Shown: piece after piece, positions 52,865-61,538 of the stretch
Numbering within the stretch: the stretch's first letter is position 1
Layout: the number at the start of each line of letters is the position of its first letter
Origin: Saccharothrix sp. S26
GTDB lineage: Bacteria; Actinomycetota; Actinomycetes; Mycobacteriales; Pseudonocardiaceae
Reading direction: 5' to 3'
Assembly (NCBI RefSeq): GCF_021390395.1
Contig: NZ_JAJUWT010000015.1
Span: forward strand, 186,001 to 250,000
DNA length: 64,000 bases
Notes under the pieces: model-generated
What the model saw: the letters and a program-made list of their open reading frames with translations, nothing else
Told to the model about the DNA's origin: nothing
Database searches by the model: none
Made by a program: the position numbers and the translations under genes

Positions 52865-53857
52865 CTACCAGGCGTAAGCCTCCGGGGCCGGCTTGGGGCC
52901 GTTCGGGCCCGGGGGTGGGAAGAGGGCGTCCAGCTTGGTCAGGACTTCGGGGTCGAGGTGGATCTCGGTCGAGCGGAGGGAGCCGTCCAGTTGGTCCAGG
53001 GTGCGCGGGCCGATGATCGGGGACGTGACGCCTTCCTGGTGCAGCAGCCACGCCACGCCGACGTGGGCCGGGTCTTCGCCCAGCTCGGCGGACAGCTTCT
53101 CGTAGGCCTCGATCGCGTCGCGGTGCTTCTCCAGCGCCTCCAGGCTGCGGCCGGAGGTGCCGCGGGAGCCGCCGCCCTCGCGTTGCTTGCGCAGCACGCC
53201 CCCGAGCAGACCGCCGCCCAACGGCGACCACGGGATCACGCCCACGCCGTAGTGACGTGCCGCGGGCAGGACTTCCAGCTCCACGAAGCGGTTGACCAGG
53301 TTGTAGATCGACTGCTCGCTGACCAGCCCCAGGAAGTGACGGGCGCGGGCCGCCTCCTGCGCCTGCGCGATGTGCCACCCGGCGAAGTTGGACGACCCGA
53401 AGTAGATCACCTTCCCCTGCTGCCGCAGCACGGAGAACGCCTCCCAGATCTCGTCCCACGGCGTGGCGCGGTCGACGTGGTGCATCTGGAGCAGGTCGAT
53501 GTGGTCGGTCTGCAAGCGCTGCAACGACGCGTCCGCGGCCCGCCGGATGTGCAGGGCGGACAGCCGCTTCTCGTTCGGCCAGTCGCCCATGTCGCCGTAC
53601 AGCTTGGTGGCGAGCACGGTCCGCTCCCGCCGACCACCGCCCTGCGCGAACCACCGGCCGATGATCTTCTCGGTGACGCCCTCGCCCCGCTGCCACCCGT
53701 AGACGTCGGCGGTGTCGAAGAAATTGATGCCGTGCTCGTGCGCCCGGTCCATGATCGTGTGGCTGTCGGCTTCGGAGGTCTCCGGGCCGAAGTTCATCGT
53801 GCCCAGGCACAGTCGGGACACGGACAGGCCGGAACGGCCGAGCTGGGTGTACTCCAT
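52865..53857 (-). CDS. Aldo/keto reductase
   Basis: A 330-residue aldo/keto reductase of the AKR family 11/12-like bacterial group. It opens MEYTQLGRSGLSVSRLCLGT; the catalytic Asp-Tyr are in FFDTADVYGWQRGEG, Lys in VLATKLYG and His in LLQMHHVDR, and the NADPH loop SPIIGPRTLDQLDGSL is present. Substrate unknown. It lies downstream of, and on the same strand as, the HxlR regulator (14 bases apart) and may be part of its regulon. Confidence 0.9.
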   Translation of the reverse strand: MEYTQLGRSGLSVSRLCLGTMNFGPETSEADSHTIMDRAHEHGINFFDTADVYGWQRGEGVTEKIIGRWFAQGGGRRERTVLATKLYGDMGDWPNEKRLSALHIRRAADASLQRLQTDHIDLLQMHHVDRATPWDEIWEAFSVLRQQGKVIYFGSSNFAGWHIAQAQEAARARHFLGLVSEQSIYNLVNRFVELEVLPAARHYGVGVIPWSPLGGGLLGGVLRKQREGGGSRGTSGRSLEALEKHRDAIEAYEKLSAELGEDPAHVGVAWLLHQEGVTSPIIGPRTLDQLDGSLRSTEIHLDPEVLTKLDALFPPPGPNGPKPAPEAYAW

Positions 53858-53871
53858 GCGACAAGCCTGCC

Positions 53872-54249
53872 TCAACTCGGTGCGCCGCGCTCCCGGGCGC
53901 GACCGTCGTAGCGGTCGCGGTTCGCGGTGATCTCGGTGCGGTGCGCGGCGGCCCAGGCTCCCAGCGGCGCCACCGAGTCGAGCAACGCCGTGCCGAGCGG
54001 TGTCAACGCGTAGTCCACCCGCGGCGGGACGGTGGCGTGGACGGTGCGGCTGACCAAGCCGTCGCGTTCGAGCTGCCGCAGGGTCAACGTCAGCATCCGC
54101 TGGGAGATCCCGGTGACGGCGCGGCGCAGGTCGCCGTAGCGCACGGTGCGTCCGCGCAGGTGCCCCACGACGGCGAGGCTCCACTTGTCCCCGACCAGCG
54201 CGATGTTCCGCAACACCTCACGGCAGACGTCGATCTCCACTCCGGCCAA
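53872..54249 (-). CDS. HxlR-family regulator
   Basis: A 125-residue winged-helix regulator. The family stretch CREVLRNIALVGDKWSLAVV contains the conserved Cys (residue 9) near the start, as in redox- or aldehyde-sensing members; the recognition helix is ISQRMLTLTLRQLERDGLV. The start is TTG 54249, supported by GGAGG six bases upstream; a GTG at 54240 is the alternative. It is divergent from an SDR gene and precedes an aldo/keto reductase gene, both plausible targets. Confidence 0.85.
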   Translation of the reverse strand: MAGVEIDVCREVLRNIALVGDKWSLAVVGHLRGRTVRYGDLRRAVTGISQRMLTLTLRQLERDGLVSRTVHATVPPRVDYALTPLGTALLDSVAPLGAWAAAHRTEITANRDRYDGRARERGAPS

Positions 54250-54349
54250 GGGTTACCTCCGTGTGCGTGACGGACACGGATGTGCCGTCTTGTCGGCTGC
54301 CGACAGCCTGCCGAACCATGGTGGCACCTGCGGAACGGGAGGACGGATC

Positions 54350-55084
54350 GTGACGGGGACGCTGGTCATCGTGGGCGCCGGGCGGGGACTGGGCATGGGG
54401 GTCGCCCGCGCGTTCGGCGGGCGGGGCTTCCGGGTCGGGCTGGTCGCCCGCAACACCGGGGCGCTGGCCGCCATGGTCGGGGAGCTGACCGGCCTCGGCG
54501 TGCGGGCCGAGGCGGTCCCGGCCGACATCAGGGACCGCGACGCGCTGACCGCCGCCCTCACCGCCGTGGAGCAGGAGCTCGGGCCGATCGACGTGCTGGA
54601 GTACAGCCCCAGCCCCACCGGCCCGATCACGTCCGCCGGCCGGACCACCGCCGAGTCCGCCGCCGCGCAGTTCGAGCTGCACGTGCTGGGCGCTGTGACG
54701 GCGGTGAACCACGTGCTGCCCGCGATGCGCGCGAGGAACGCGGGCACCGTGCTGCTCACCACCGGTGTCTCCTCGACCGTTCCCGCGCCGTTCCTGGCCA
54801 ACGTCGGCCTGGCCATGGCCGCCCTGCGCAACTGGGCGCACGCGTTGCACGTCGAACTGCGCCCCGCAGGCGTCCACGTGGCCACGGTGACCATCGCCTC
54901 GGGTGTCGTCCCGGGCGGTGGTGAGGCCGATCCGGACGCCATCGGCGCCCGCTACTACCGCCTCCACCGCAACCCCGACCAGGCCGAGGAGGTCATCGGT
55001 GATGTCGACGCGTTCCGGGCCATGGTCTCCGGGTGGTCGCCGACCGACCTGCCGGCACACCCCGGAGCGGGAGCGGCCAGGTAG
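54350..55084 (+). CDS. SDR-family protein lacking the catalytic Tyr-Lys pair
   Basis: A 244-residue Rossmann-fold protein of the short-chain dehydrogenase family. It opens VTGTLVIVGAGRGLGMGVARAF, with the nucleotide-binding glycines. Where a YxxxK motif is expected, it reads PFLANVGLAMAALRNW, so both catalytic residues are missing; the Ser before it (GVSSTVPAP) is kept. It may bind NAD(P) without oxidoreductase activity, or act through other residues. GTG 54350 follows GGGAGGA. It is divergent from the HxlR regulator and overlaps the LysR gene by 130 bases at its end. Confidence 0.8.
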   Translation: MTGTLVIVGAGRGLGMGVARAFGGRGFRVGLVARNTGALAAMVGELTGLGVRAEAVPADIRDRDALTAALTAVEQELGPIDVLEYSPSPTGPITSAGRTTAESAAAQFELHVLGAVTAVNHVLPAMRARNAGTVLLTTGVSSTVPAPFLANVGLAMAALRNWAHALHVELRPAGVHVATVTIASGVVPGGGEADPDAIGARYYRLHRNPDQAEEVIGDVDAFRAMVSGWSPTDLPAHPGAGAAR

Positions 55085-55959
55085 GACGCGGTCGAGGACT
55101 CCAGCGCGGTGACGCACGCGGCGACGACGGGGTGGGCGGCGGCACCGCGGCGGTAGGCGATGCGGGTGCGGCGGTGGACGTCCAGCGGGACCAGGCGGAC
55201 GTCCGCGGGTGGGTGGGTGGCGCCCAGTTCCGGCACCAGCGCCACGCCCTGGCCCGCGGCGACGAGGGCCAGCACGGCGGTGAAGTCGTCGGCGTGGTGG
55301 CGCACCCGCGCGGTGAAGCCGGCCGCCTGGCACACCCGCATCGCCACGGTGTGGCACAGCGTGCCGGGCGTGCCGACGACCCAGTCCGCGTCACGCGTGC
55401 CCGCGATCGTGCCGTCGAGCCGTCGACCGGCGGGCACGGCCAGGAACACCTTCTCGTCCAGCAGCGGCACCGAGTCCACGCCGGGGTCGGGTTCGACCGG
55501 CGCGATGTCGTAGTCGTGCCAGAGCGCCACGTCCAGCCGCCCGTCGCGCAGCGCGTCGGGCATGTCGACCGGGTCCAGCTCGGTGACCATCAGGTCGAGC
55601 GCCGGGTGGTCGCGGCCCAGGGCGACCAGCGCGGCGGGCAGCAGGGTGGGCACGGCGCTGGGGAACGCGCCGATCCGCACGGTGCCGGACAGGCCGGTGC
55701 GCGCGGCGGCGAGCGTGGCTTCCGCGGCTTCCAGGGCGGACAGGATCGTCTCGGTGTGCTCGACCAGCGCGGTGGCGGCGGGGGTGAGGGTGACGCTGCG
55801 GCCGGTGTGCTCCAGCAGCGGGACGCCCGCTTCGCGTTGCAGGGCGGCGAGCTGCTGGGACACGGCGGACGGCGTGTAGGCGTGGGCCTGGGCGACGGCG
55901 GCGATCGTGCCCAGGTGGGCCAGGTCGCGCAGGAGCCGCAGTCGGCGGACGTCGAGCAT
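54955..55959 (-). CDS. LysR-family regulator
   Basis: A 334-residue LysR protein. The N-terminal HTH is clear (RLLRDLAHLGTIAAVAQAHA, then TPSAVSQQLAALQREAGV), followed by the LysR substrate domain from about residue 90. The last 40 residues or so (after SYLAAPAP) are Ser/Arg-rich and antisense to the SDR gene, probably an extension without function. It is divergent from the DapA-like gene, which is its likely target. Confidence 0.83.
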   Translation of the reverse strand: MLDVRRLRLLRDLAHLGTIAAVAQAHAYTPSAVSQQLAALQREAGVPLLEHTGRSVTLTPAATALVEHTETILSALEAAEATLAAARTGLSGTVRIGAFPSAVPTLLPAALVALGRDHPALDLMVTELDPVDMPDALRDGRLDVALWHDYDIAPVEPDPGVDSVPLLDEKVFLAVPAGRRLDGTIAGTRDADWVVGTPGTLCHTVAMRVCQAAGFTARVRHHADDFTAVLALVAAGQGVALVPELGATHPPADVRLVPLDVHRRTRIAYRRGAAAHPVVAACVTALESSTASYLAAPAPGCAGRSVGDHPETMARNASTSPMTSSAWSGLRWRR

Positions 55960-56029
55960 CAGTTCAGCTTACGGTTGCGTTGAGGAAAGCGAACTGGTGC
56001 TTCACGGTCTGGGCGGGCACGGTGTGCCC

Positions 56030-56911
56030 ATGACGTTCACCGGCTTGTACGTACCGCTGATCACGCCGTTCGACCGGACCGGGGCCGTGGCGCTCGACGC
56101 CCTGGAAGCGCTGGCCCAGCAGGCGCTGGACGACGGCGCACGGGGCCTGGTGGCGTTGGGCACGACCGGTGAGCCGTCCTCGCTCAGCGCGGACGAGCAG
56201 CGGGCCGTGTTGGACGTCGTGCGCCGGGTTTGCCGGGAGCGCCGCGCGCCGTTGGTCGTCGGTGCGAATACATCCGCAAGCTTGCAGATGTTGTGCAGCC
56301 ATGCGGAAGTAAATGCAGCGCTTACTACTGTTCCGTCGTTCGTGCGGCCCGGTGAGGACGGCGCGGTCGCCCAGCTCACCCGGTTGGCGGCGGAGAGCCC
56401 GGTGCCGTTGATCGTCTACGACATCCCGTACCGGACGGGCCAGTACCTGTCCGCGGGCGCGTTGCGGCGGTTGGCGGACGTGCCGGGGATCGTGGGCGTG
56501 AAGTACGCGGCGGGCGGCATCAACGCCGACACGGTCGACCTGCTCGCCGACCCGCCGCCGAACCTCGCGATCCTCGGCGGGGACGACGCGTTCATCTCAC
56601 CGCTGCTGGCGCTGGGCGCGCACGGCGGCATCCTCGCTTCGGCGCACGTCGCCACCGGCCTGTTCGCCCGGTTGATCGACGCCTGGCACGCCGGTGACGT
56701 GCCCGTGGCCCGTGACCTGGGCGGACGGCTCGGGCGGCTGTCGGCGGCACTGTTCGCCGAACCGAACCCGACCGTGATCAAGGCCGTGCTGCACGCACAG
56801 GGCCGCATCCCGACCCCGGACGTCCGCCTGCCGCTGCTGGCCGCTCACCCGGACAGCACGTCGACCGCCCTCACCGCCGCCGAACACCTGCTCGCCACAC
56901 CGCGTGCGTGA
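56030..56911 (+). CDS. Dihydrodipicolinate synthase-family (DapA-like) aldolase/lyase
   Basis: A 293-residue DapA-fold protein. The GTTGEPSSL loop, the active-site Tyr in VYDIPYRTG and the Schiff-base Lys in [10 protein letters not shown] are conserved. At the place of the second active-site Tyr (PYYxRP in DapA) it reads PSFVRP, so a substrate other than that of DapA is possible. A patch at 56263-56337 has quite different codon use (AAT, ACA, GTA, CTT, ACT) and about half GC, against the very high GC around it. Its target role could be a catabolic 2-keto acid lyase. The end overlaps hutI by 41 bases. Confidence 0.82.
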   Translation: MTFTGLYVPLITPFDRTGAVALDALEALAQQALDDGARGLVALGTTGEPSSLSADEQRAVLDVVRRVCRERRAPLVVGANTSASLQMLCSHAEVNAALTTVPSFVRPGEDGAVAQLTRLAAESPVPLIVYDIPYRTGQYLSAGALRRLADVPGIVGVKYAAGGINADTVDLLADPPPNLAILGGDDAFISPLLALGAHGGILASAHVATGLFARLIDAWHAGDVPVARDLGGRLGRLSAALFAEPNPTVIKAVLHAQGRIPTPDVRLPLLAAHPDSTSTALTAAEHLLATPRA

Positions 56912-58016
56912 GCGGCACGCCCGGCCGGTACGCCAGGTGCGTGGTGGAGGGGGCGTCGAGCACGTGCACGTCCGCCCGAGCGCCCGGTGACAGGTGGCCC
57001 ACGTCGGTGCGCCCGAGCGCTTTCGCTCCGTTGAGGGTGGCGGCGGTGACGGCCTCCTCCACGGTCAGGCGCAGTTGCAGCACGGCCGTCGTGATGCAGT
57101 AGGCCATCGACGTGGTGTACGAGCTGCCGGGGTTGCAGTTGCTGGCCAGGGCGACGGTCGCGCCCGCGTCGACCAGCTCGCGGGCGGGCGGCAGCGCCTG
57201 ACGGGTCGACAGGTCGCACGCGGGCAGCAGGGTGGCGACGGTGGACGAGTTCGCCAGCGCGTCGACGTCGGCGGCCGACAGGTACGTGCAGTGGTCGACG
57301 CTGGCCGCGCCCAGCTCGACGGCCAGCCGGACGCCCGGCCCTTCGCCGAGCTGGTTGCCGTGCACCCGCAGCCCCAAGCCCTTGGCACGGGCGGCCTCCA
57401 GCACGGCCCGCGACTGGTCCGCGTCGAACGCGCCCTGCTCGCAGAACACGTCCGCCCACCGCACGTGCGGCGCGACGGCGTCGAGCATCTCACCGACCAC
57501 CAACGCCACGTACTCGTCCGCGTCGGTGCCCGGCGGCACGAGGTGTGCACCCAAAAAGGTGACCTCATCGACTTCCGCGGCCGCGATCCGGGCAGAGCGC
57601 ACCTCGTCCGCGACGGTCAGCCCGTAGCCGGTCTTGGTCTCGACCGTGGTCGTCCCCTGCGCGACGGCCTCGCTGACGAGCCGCCGCAGGTTCGCCGCCA
57701 GCTCGGCGTCCGACGCCGCCCGCGTGGCCTCGACCGTGACCGCGATCCCACCGGCCGCGTACGCCTGACCGGCCATGCGCGCTTCGAACTCGGCCGTCCG
57801 GTCGCCCGCGAAGACCAGGTGCGTGTGGCTGTCCACCCACCCGGGCAGGACCGCCCGACCCTCCACGTCCACGCGCGTGTCGGCCGCGGGGGCGGAGGAC
57901 GCGGGCCCGACCCACTCCACGCGGTCGGTGAAGACGAGCGCGGCATCGGTGAGGCGACCCAGTTCGGGGTCGTTGGTCGTCAACTCACCGATACCGGTGA
58001 CGAGCGTGCTGGTCAC
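56871..58016 (-). CDS. hutI: Imidazolonepropionase
   Basis: A 381-residue amidohydrolase. The metal-binding [10 protein letters not shown], the substrate-binding ETKTGYGL, the His of [10 protein letters not shown] and [10 protein letters not shown], and the final Asp in [11 protein letters not shown] are all present. It opens imidazolone propionate to N-formimino-glutamate in histidine breakdown. It starts at a GTG overlapping the stop of the DUF397 gene (GTGA), so it is translated with the inserted regulator pair rather than directly after hutF. Confidence 0.93.
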   Translation of the reverse strand: MTSTLVTGIGELTTNDPELGRLTDAALVFTDRVEWVGPASSAPAADTRVDVEGRAVLPGWVDSHTHLVFAGDRTAEFEARMAGQAYAAGGIAVTVEATRAASDAELAANLRRLVSEAVAQGTTTVETKTGYGLTVADEVRSARIAAAEVDEVTFLGAHLVPPGTDADEYVALVVGEMLDAVAPHVRWADVFCEQGAFDADQSRAVLEAARAKGLGLRVHGNQLGEGPGVRLAVELGAASVDHCTYLSAADVDALANSSTVATLLPACDLSTRQALPPARELVDAGATVALASNCNPGSSYTTSMAYCITTAVLQLRLTVEEAVTAATLNGAKALGRTDVGHLSPGARADVHVLDAPSTTHLAYRPGVPLTHAVWRAGVRRR

Positions 58017-58213
58017 GACTGCACGAACCGCCGCCAAGCGGAGGCCGGGAACGCCAACACACCCGCATCGGGCTTCTTCGAGTCCCGAACACCCGCCACC
58101 AAGCCGGCGAACGCCACCTCGACGCAGTTGTCGTTATTGCCGCTACCGCTGTAGCTGCTCTTCCGCCACACCAGGCCCGGCCGGTCCACAGTGGACACGA
58201 GACCGCCTCTCAT
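58013..58213 (-). CDS. DUF397 small protein
   Basis: A 66-residue protein of the DUF397 family: [21 protein letters not shown] in outline, then [23 protein letters not shown]. In actinomycetes these accompany XRE-type DUF5753 regulators such as those of the WhiJ/BldB-linked systems and are thought to act as their partners. The start ATG overlaps the regulator's stop (ATGA), and its own stop overlaps the hutI start. Confidence 0.9.
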   Translation of the reverse strand: MRGGLVSTVDRPGLVWRKSSYSGSGNNDNCVEVAFAGLVAGVRDSKKPDAGVLAFPASAWRRFVQS

Positions 58214-59043
58214 TCGCGCTCGGCAAGTATCCGCTCGATCAAGGCGATCGAATCCTCCGAACCGAGCGCCCTCTCAAGCAGGTGGTCGACCAGCATTCTA
58301 GCCCGCCGGACCTGTTCCGGATCTTCGATGTGGAGCGAGCCCGTCGCATGGGGAACGTAGAGCATCGAAGGATCTTCGGCGTCCGAGAAGTCGAGTAGCG
58401 TAAATGCTCCGTCTTGACCGGCGTGGAAGCCGAGATCCCTCGGCAACACCCGAAGAGTCACCGTGTCCAGCTCGGCGACCATCACCAGGTGGTTCAACTG
58501 GTCGCGCATGACCGCCTCACCACCGATCCGCTGCCACAGAGCACTCTCATCGACCAAGGCGACCAACCGCAGCGCATTCGCCTCGGAGGTCAGGCGCTGC
58601 TGGCGGATCATGCGGACCTTCACTTGGTTGACCAGTTCAGGCTTCGTCCGCTTGAGTGAGCCTGTCTCCAGAACAGCGCGCGCGTACGACTCGGTTTGCA
58701 GGAGACCGGGGAGCAGGATGAGCGCCAGTTCCCACACCGTCGAGGCCTCGGTCTCAAGGTCGACGTAGCCCATGTCTCGCAGGCCGAACGCCGTCCACCA
58801 TCCGGGTTTCAGCGCCTCCCGCACCTGGTCGATGAGGTCGGGGTCGTAGTGGTCGTAGACGTCCATCATCGAGCGGGCGAGGTGGACGTCGAGCCGGGTC
58901 TCGCCCGCCTCCAGCCGGTAGAGGCTGTTGCGGTGCTTGTCGAGGGCGGCGGCGGCGTCCTCGATCGTCATACCCGCCGCTTCCCGCATCCGGCGGATGC
59001 GGCGGGCCAACTTCCTTCGGCGAAAGGGTGGGCGTGCTGACAT
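58210..59043 (-). CDS. XRE-family HTH regulator with DUF5753 domain
   Basis: A 277-residue regulator. The N-terminal helix-turn-helix is RRIRRMREAAGMTIEDAAAA and KHRNSLYRLEAGETRLD; the rest is the DUF5753 domain with LLPGLLQTESYARAVLETG and VLPRDLGFHAGQDGAFTLLDF. It forms the common actinomycete pair with the DUF397 gene next to it. The pair sits between hutF and hutI. The codon usage is somewhat less GC-biased than in the hut genes, which suggests later arrival. Confidence 0.9.
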   Translation of the reverse strand: MSARPPFRRRKLARRIRRMREAAGMTIEDAAAALDKHRNSLYRLEAGETRLDVHLARSMMDVYDHYDPDLIDQVREALKPGWWTAFGLRDMGYVDLETEASTVWELALILLPGLLQTESYARAVLETGSLKRTKPELVNQVKVRMIRQQRLTSEANALRLVALVDESALWQRIGGEAVMRDQLNHLVMVAELDTVTLRVLPRDLGFHAGQDGAFTLLDFSDAEDPSMLYVPHATGSLHIEDPEQVRRARMLVDHLLERALGSEDSIALIERILAERE

Positions 59044-59075
59044 GCGGCCATGATGGTGAACGGGACCGACAACCC

Positions 59076-59086
59076 TGGGATTCCCA
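59076..59086. promoter_or_regulatory. Palindrome upstream of the XRE-DUF397 pair
   Basis: TGGGA-T-TCCCA is a perfect inverted repeat in the 51-base gap between hutF and the XRE gene, 33 bases before the XRE start. It may be the regulator's own operator. Confidence 0.45.
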
Positions 59087-59094
59087 TCACTCGA

Positions 59095-60363
59095 TCAGTC
59101 GATTGCCTCGACCAAGAGCCTTGACACGTCACCTAGCTGCTCGTGCACGCCGTCGCGGGCAATGACCTTCCCCCCTACTACTACGACGGCGACGTCGGAA
59201 GCGGTGGCGGCCATGATCAATTGCTCCGGGTCGACCCCGGCGGTGCGGACCGAGTTCACCCGAACGGCTACCAGATCGGCCGGGGCACCCACCTCGATCC
59301 GACCGGCCTCCGGCCAGCCGATGGAGGTGTGGTTCGTCAGTGCCGCAACGAGGTCCGCCGGTGCGAAACGGCCGCGTTCACCCGTGCGCAGGCGTTCGTT
59401 GTGCTCCAACGCCCGCGCTTCGAGCAGCGGGTCCACGACCGCGTGCTGGTCACTGCCCAACGACAACGGCGAACCGGCGTCGGCCAGCTCGCGCGCGGGA
59501 CCGATGCCGTCCGCCAGATCGGCCTCCGTTGTCGGGCAGAAGCACACGCCGGTGCGCGTTGACCCGAGCAGACCGATGTCCTTCGTGGACAAGTGTGTCC
59601 CGTGCACGGCCGTCGTGCGCGGCGTGAGGGCGCCCGCCTCGGCGAGCAGCTCGGTCGGCGTCATGCCGTACGCCTGTAGGCACGCCTCGTTCTCGGCAGG
59701 TTGCTCCGACAGGTGCACGTGCAGCGGCCGATCGGGGAATGCGCCCGCTACCAGCGACAATGTTTCACGTGGCACAGCGCGGACCGAGTGGATCGCCGCA
59801 CCGATCCTCGTGTTGTCGTCACCGCGCAGCTCAGCGACCCGGTCCAGCCACCGGTCGCCGGTGCCGTCGGAGAACCGCTCCTGCACCCCGCGCACGGGCC
59901 GCCCGATCCCACCCGCCAGGTAGCAAGCGTCCAACAGGGTGAGCCTGATCCCGGCATCCAGCGCGGCCTGCCGCAGGGCCTCCGCCATCTCGTTGCCGCC
60001 GTGGTGCAGGTAGTGGAACTCCCCCACCGCCGTCACGCCGGCCACGGCCATCTCCGCGTACGCGGCCCGGGCCAACCTCAGGTACGACTCGGGCGTCAAC
60101 CGCTCCGCCACCGCGTACATCCGGTCGCGCCACGTCCAGAACGTGCCGCCGTCGCCGTGCGTGCGCCCGCGCAACGCCCGGTGGAACGCGTGCGAGTGCG
60201 CGTTGGCGAAACCCGGGAACACCAACCCGTGGAGCCGTTCCACGCCGAGCGGAATCGTGTCCACAGTGGACACGGAGGTGATGCGCCCGCCGTCCACGCG
60301 CACCAGCACCCGCGCCGCGATCCCGTCCGGCAACCACGCCCGCTCGCACCAGAAGCTCCTCAT
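59095..60363 (-). CDS. hutF: Formimidoylglutamate deiminase
   Basis: A 422-residue amidohydrolase. The metal-site motifs are FPGFANAHSHAFHRALRG near residue 55, the His in HVHLSEQPAENEAC, VHGTHLSTKDI and the Asp in LSLGSDQHAV. HutF converts N-formimino-glutamate to N-formylglutamate with release of ammonia, the five-step version of the hut pathway. Its ATG overlaps the stop of the amidohydrolase gene (ATGA). It shares the operon and the amidohydrolase superfamily with hutI. Confidence 0.92.
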   Translation of the reverse strand: MRSFWCERAWLPDGIAARVLVRVDGGRITSVSTVDTIPLGVERLHGLVFPGFANAHSHAFHRALRGRTHGDGGTFWTWRDRMYAVAERLTPESYLRLARAAYAEMAVAGVTAVGEFHYLHHGGNEMAEALRQAALDAGIRLTLLDACYLAGGIGRPVRGVQERFSDGTGDRWLDRVAELRGDDNTRIGAAIHSVRAVPRETLSLVAGAFPDRPLHVHLSEQPAENEACLQAYGMTPTELLAEAGALTPRTTAVHGTHLSTKDIGLLGSTRTGVCFCPTTEADLADGIGPARELADAGSPLSLGSDQHAVVDPLLEARALEHNERLRTGERGRFAPADLVAALTNHTSIGWPEAGRIEVGAPADLVAVRVNSVRTAGVDPEQLIMAATASDVAVVVVGGKVIARDGVHEQLGDVSRLLVEAID

Positions 60364-61538
60364 CGCGCCAGGTGCTCCAACGTCGTCGCCAACGCCACCA
60401 CGCCCGCCGCGCAGTCGTCGGCCTCGGCGAACTCCTCCGGCGCGTGGCTGATCCCGGTCGGGTTGCGCACGAACAACATCGCCGTGGGCACGTGCGCCGC
60501 CAGGATGCCCGCGTCGTGGCCCGCGCCGGTCGGCAGCGCGGGCGTGTCCGCGCCGAGGGCGTCCCGCACGCGCGCCATGAGGTCGGGGTCGAACCGCACG
60601 GTCCCTCCCCAGCTCTCCTCGGTCACGCGCACCTCGCAGCCTTCCGCGACAGCCGCCTCACGGGCCGCCGCCGTGATCCGCGAGACCACCTCGCGGGTGC
60701 GCGGCTCGTCGTCCGCCCGCGCGTCGAGCCACACGTCCACCGACGACGCGATCACGTTGGTGCCACCGGGGTTGGGCACGATCCGGCCGACCGTCGCCCG
60801 CGCCCCCGACGTCGCCTCACGACGGGCCGCCAGCACCAGCGCGGCGGCGGGCAGCATCGGGTCGCGCCGGTCCTCGATCAACGTCGCACCGGCGTGGTTG
60901 CCCTCGCCGGTGAACGTGTACCGCCACCGCCCGTGCGCCAGGATCGAACTGGCCAGCCCCACCGGCACCTCCAGCCCGCGCCCCTGCTCGACGTGCAGCT
61001 CCACGAACGCCCCGACGGACGCCAGCGCCCGGTCGTCACGCCCCATCCGCAACGGGTCGAACCCGGCCGCGTGAGCCGCCTCGCCGAACGTGACGCCGTC
61101 CGCGTCGGTCAGCTTGCAGGCGGCCTCCGCGGTGATCGCGCCGGTCATGAGCCGCGACCCGAGGCACGCGACGCCGAAGCGCCCGCCCTCCTCCTCCACG
61201 AACACCACGATCGCCAACGGCTTGCCGGGCGTGAAGCCGCGGGAACGCAGCAGGTCGAACGCCTGCAACGCCGACACCACGCCCAAGGGCCCGTCGAACG
61301 CCCCGCCGCCGGGCACCGAGTCCAGGTGGCTGCCGGTGATCACCGCGTCCGGCCCCGGCGCGCCCCACCACGCCCAGATGTTGCCGTTGCGGTCGGGCCG
61401 GACGTCCAGCCCGCGCCGCCGCGCCTCCTGCGTGAACCACGACCGCAGCTCCAGCTCGACCCGGTCGAACCCGTGCCGCGAGTAGCCTCCCCGCCGCGCG
61501 TCGCGCCCGACGTCGGCGATGTCCGCGAGGTCAGTCAT
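60360..61538 (-). CDS. M20-family amidohydrolase (allantoate/N-carbamoyl type) in the hut operon
   Basis: A 392-residue metallopeptidase-like amidase of the allantoate amidohydrolase/N-carbamoyl-amino-acid hydrolase group. The metal ligands are visible in [31 protein letters not shown] and FVELHVEQG, and [10 protein letters not shown] near the end. The pathway made by hutF needs a deformylase for N-formylglutamate, normally HutG; no HutG is seen, and this enzyme sits exactly in its place, overlapping both hutU and hutF. I infer that it does that step. The longer annotation allantoate amidohydrolase may be misleading. Confidence 0.83.
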   Translation of the reverse strand: MTDLADIADVGRDARRGGYSRHGFDRVELELRSWFTQEARRRGLDVRPDRNGNIWAWWGAPGPDAVITGSHLDSVPGGGAFDGPLGVVSALQAFDLLRSRGFTPGKPLAIVVFVEEEGGRFGVACLGSRLMTGAITAEAACKLTDADGVTFGEAAHAAGFDPLRMGRDDRALASVGAFVELHVEQGRGLEVPVGLASSILAHGRWRYTFTGEGNHAGATLIEDRRDPMLPAAALVLAARREATSGARATVGRIVPNPGGTNVIASSVDVWLDARADDEPRTREVVSRITAAAREAAVAEGCEVRVTEESWGGTVRFDPDLMARVRDALGADTPALPTGAGHDAGILAAHVPTAMLFVRNPTGISHAPEEFAEADDCAAGVVALATTLEHLAR

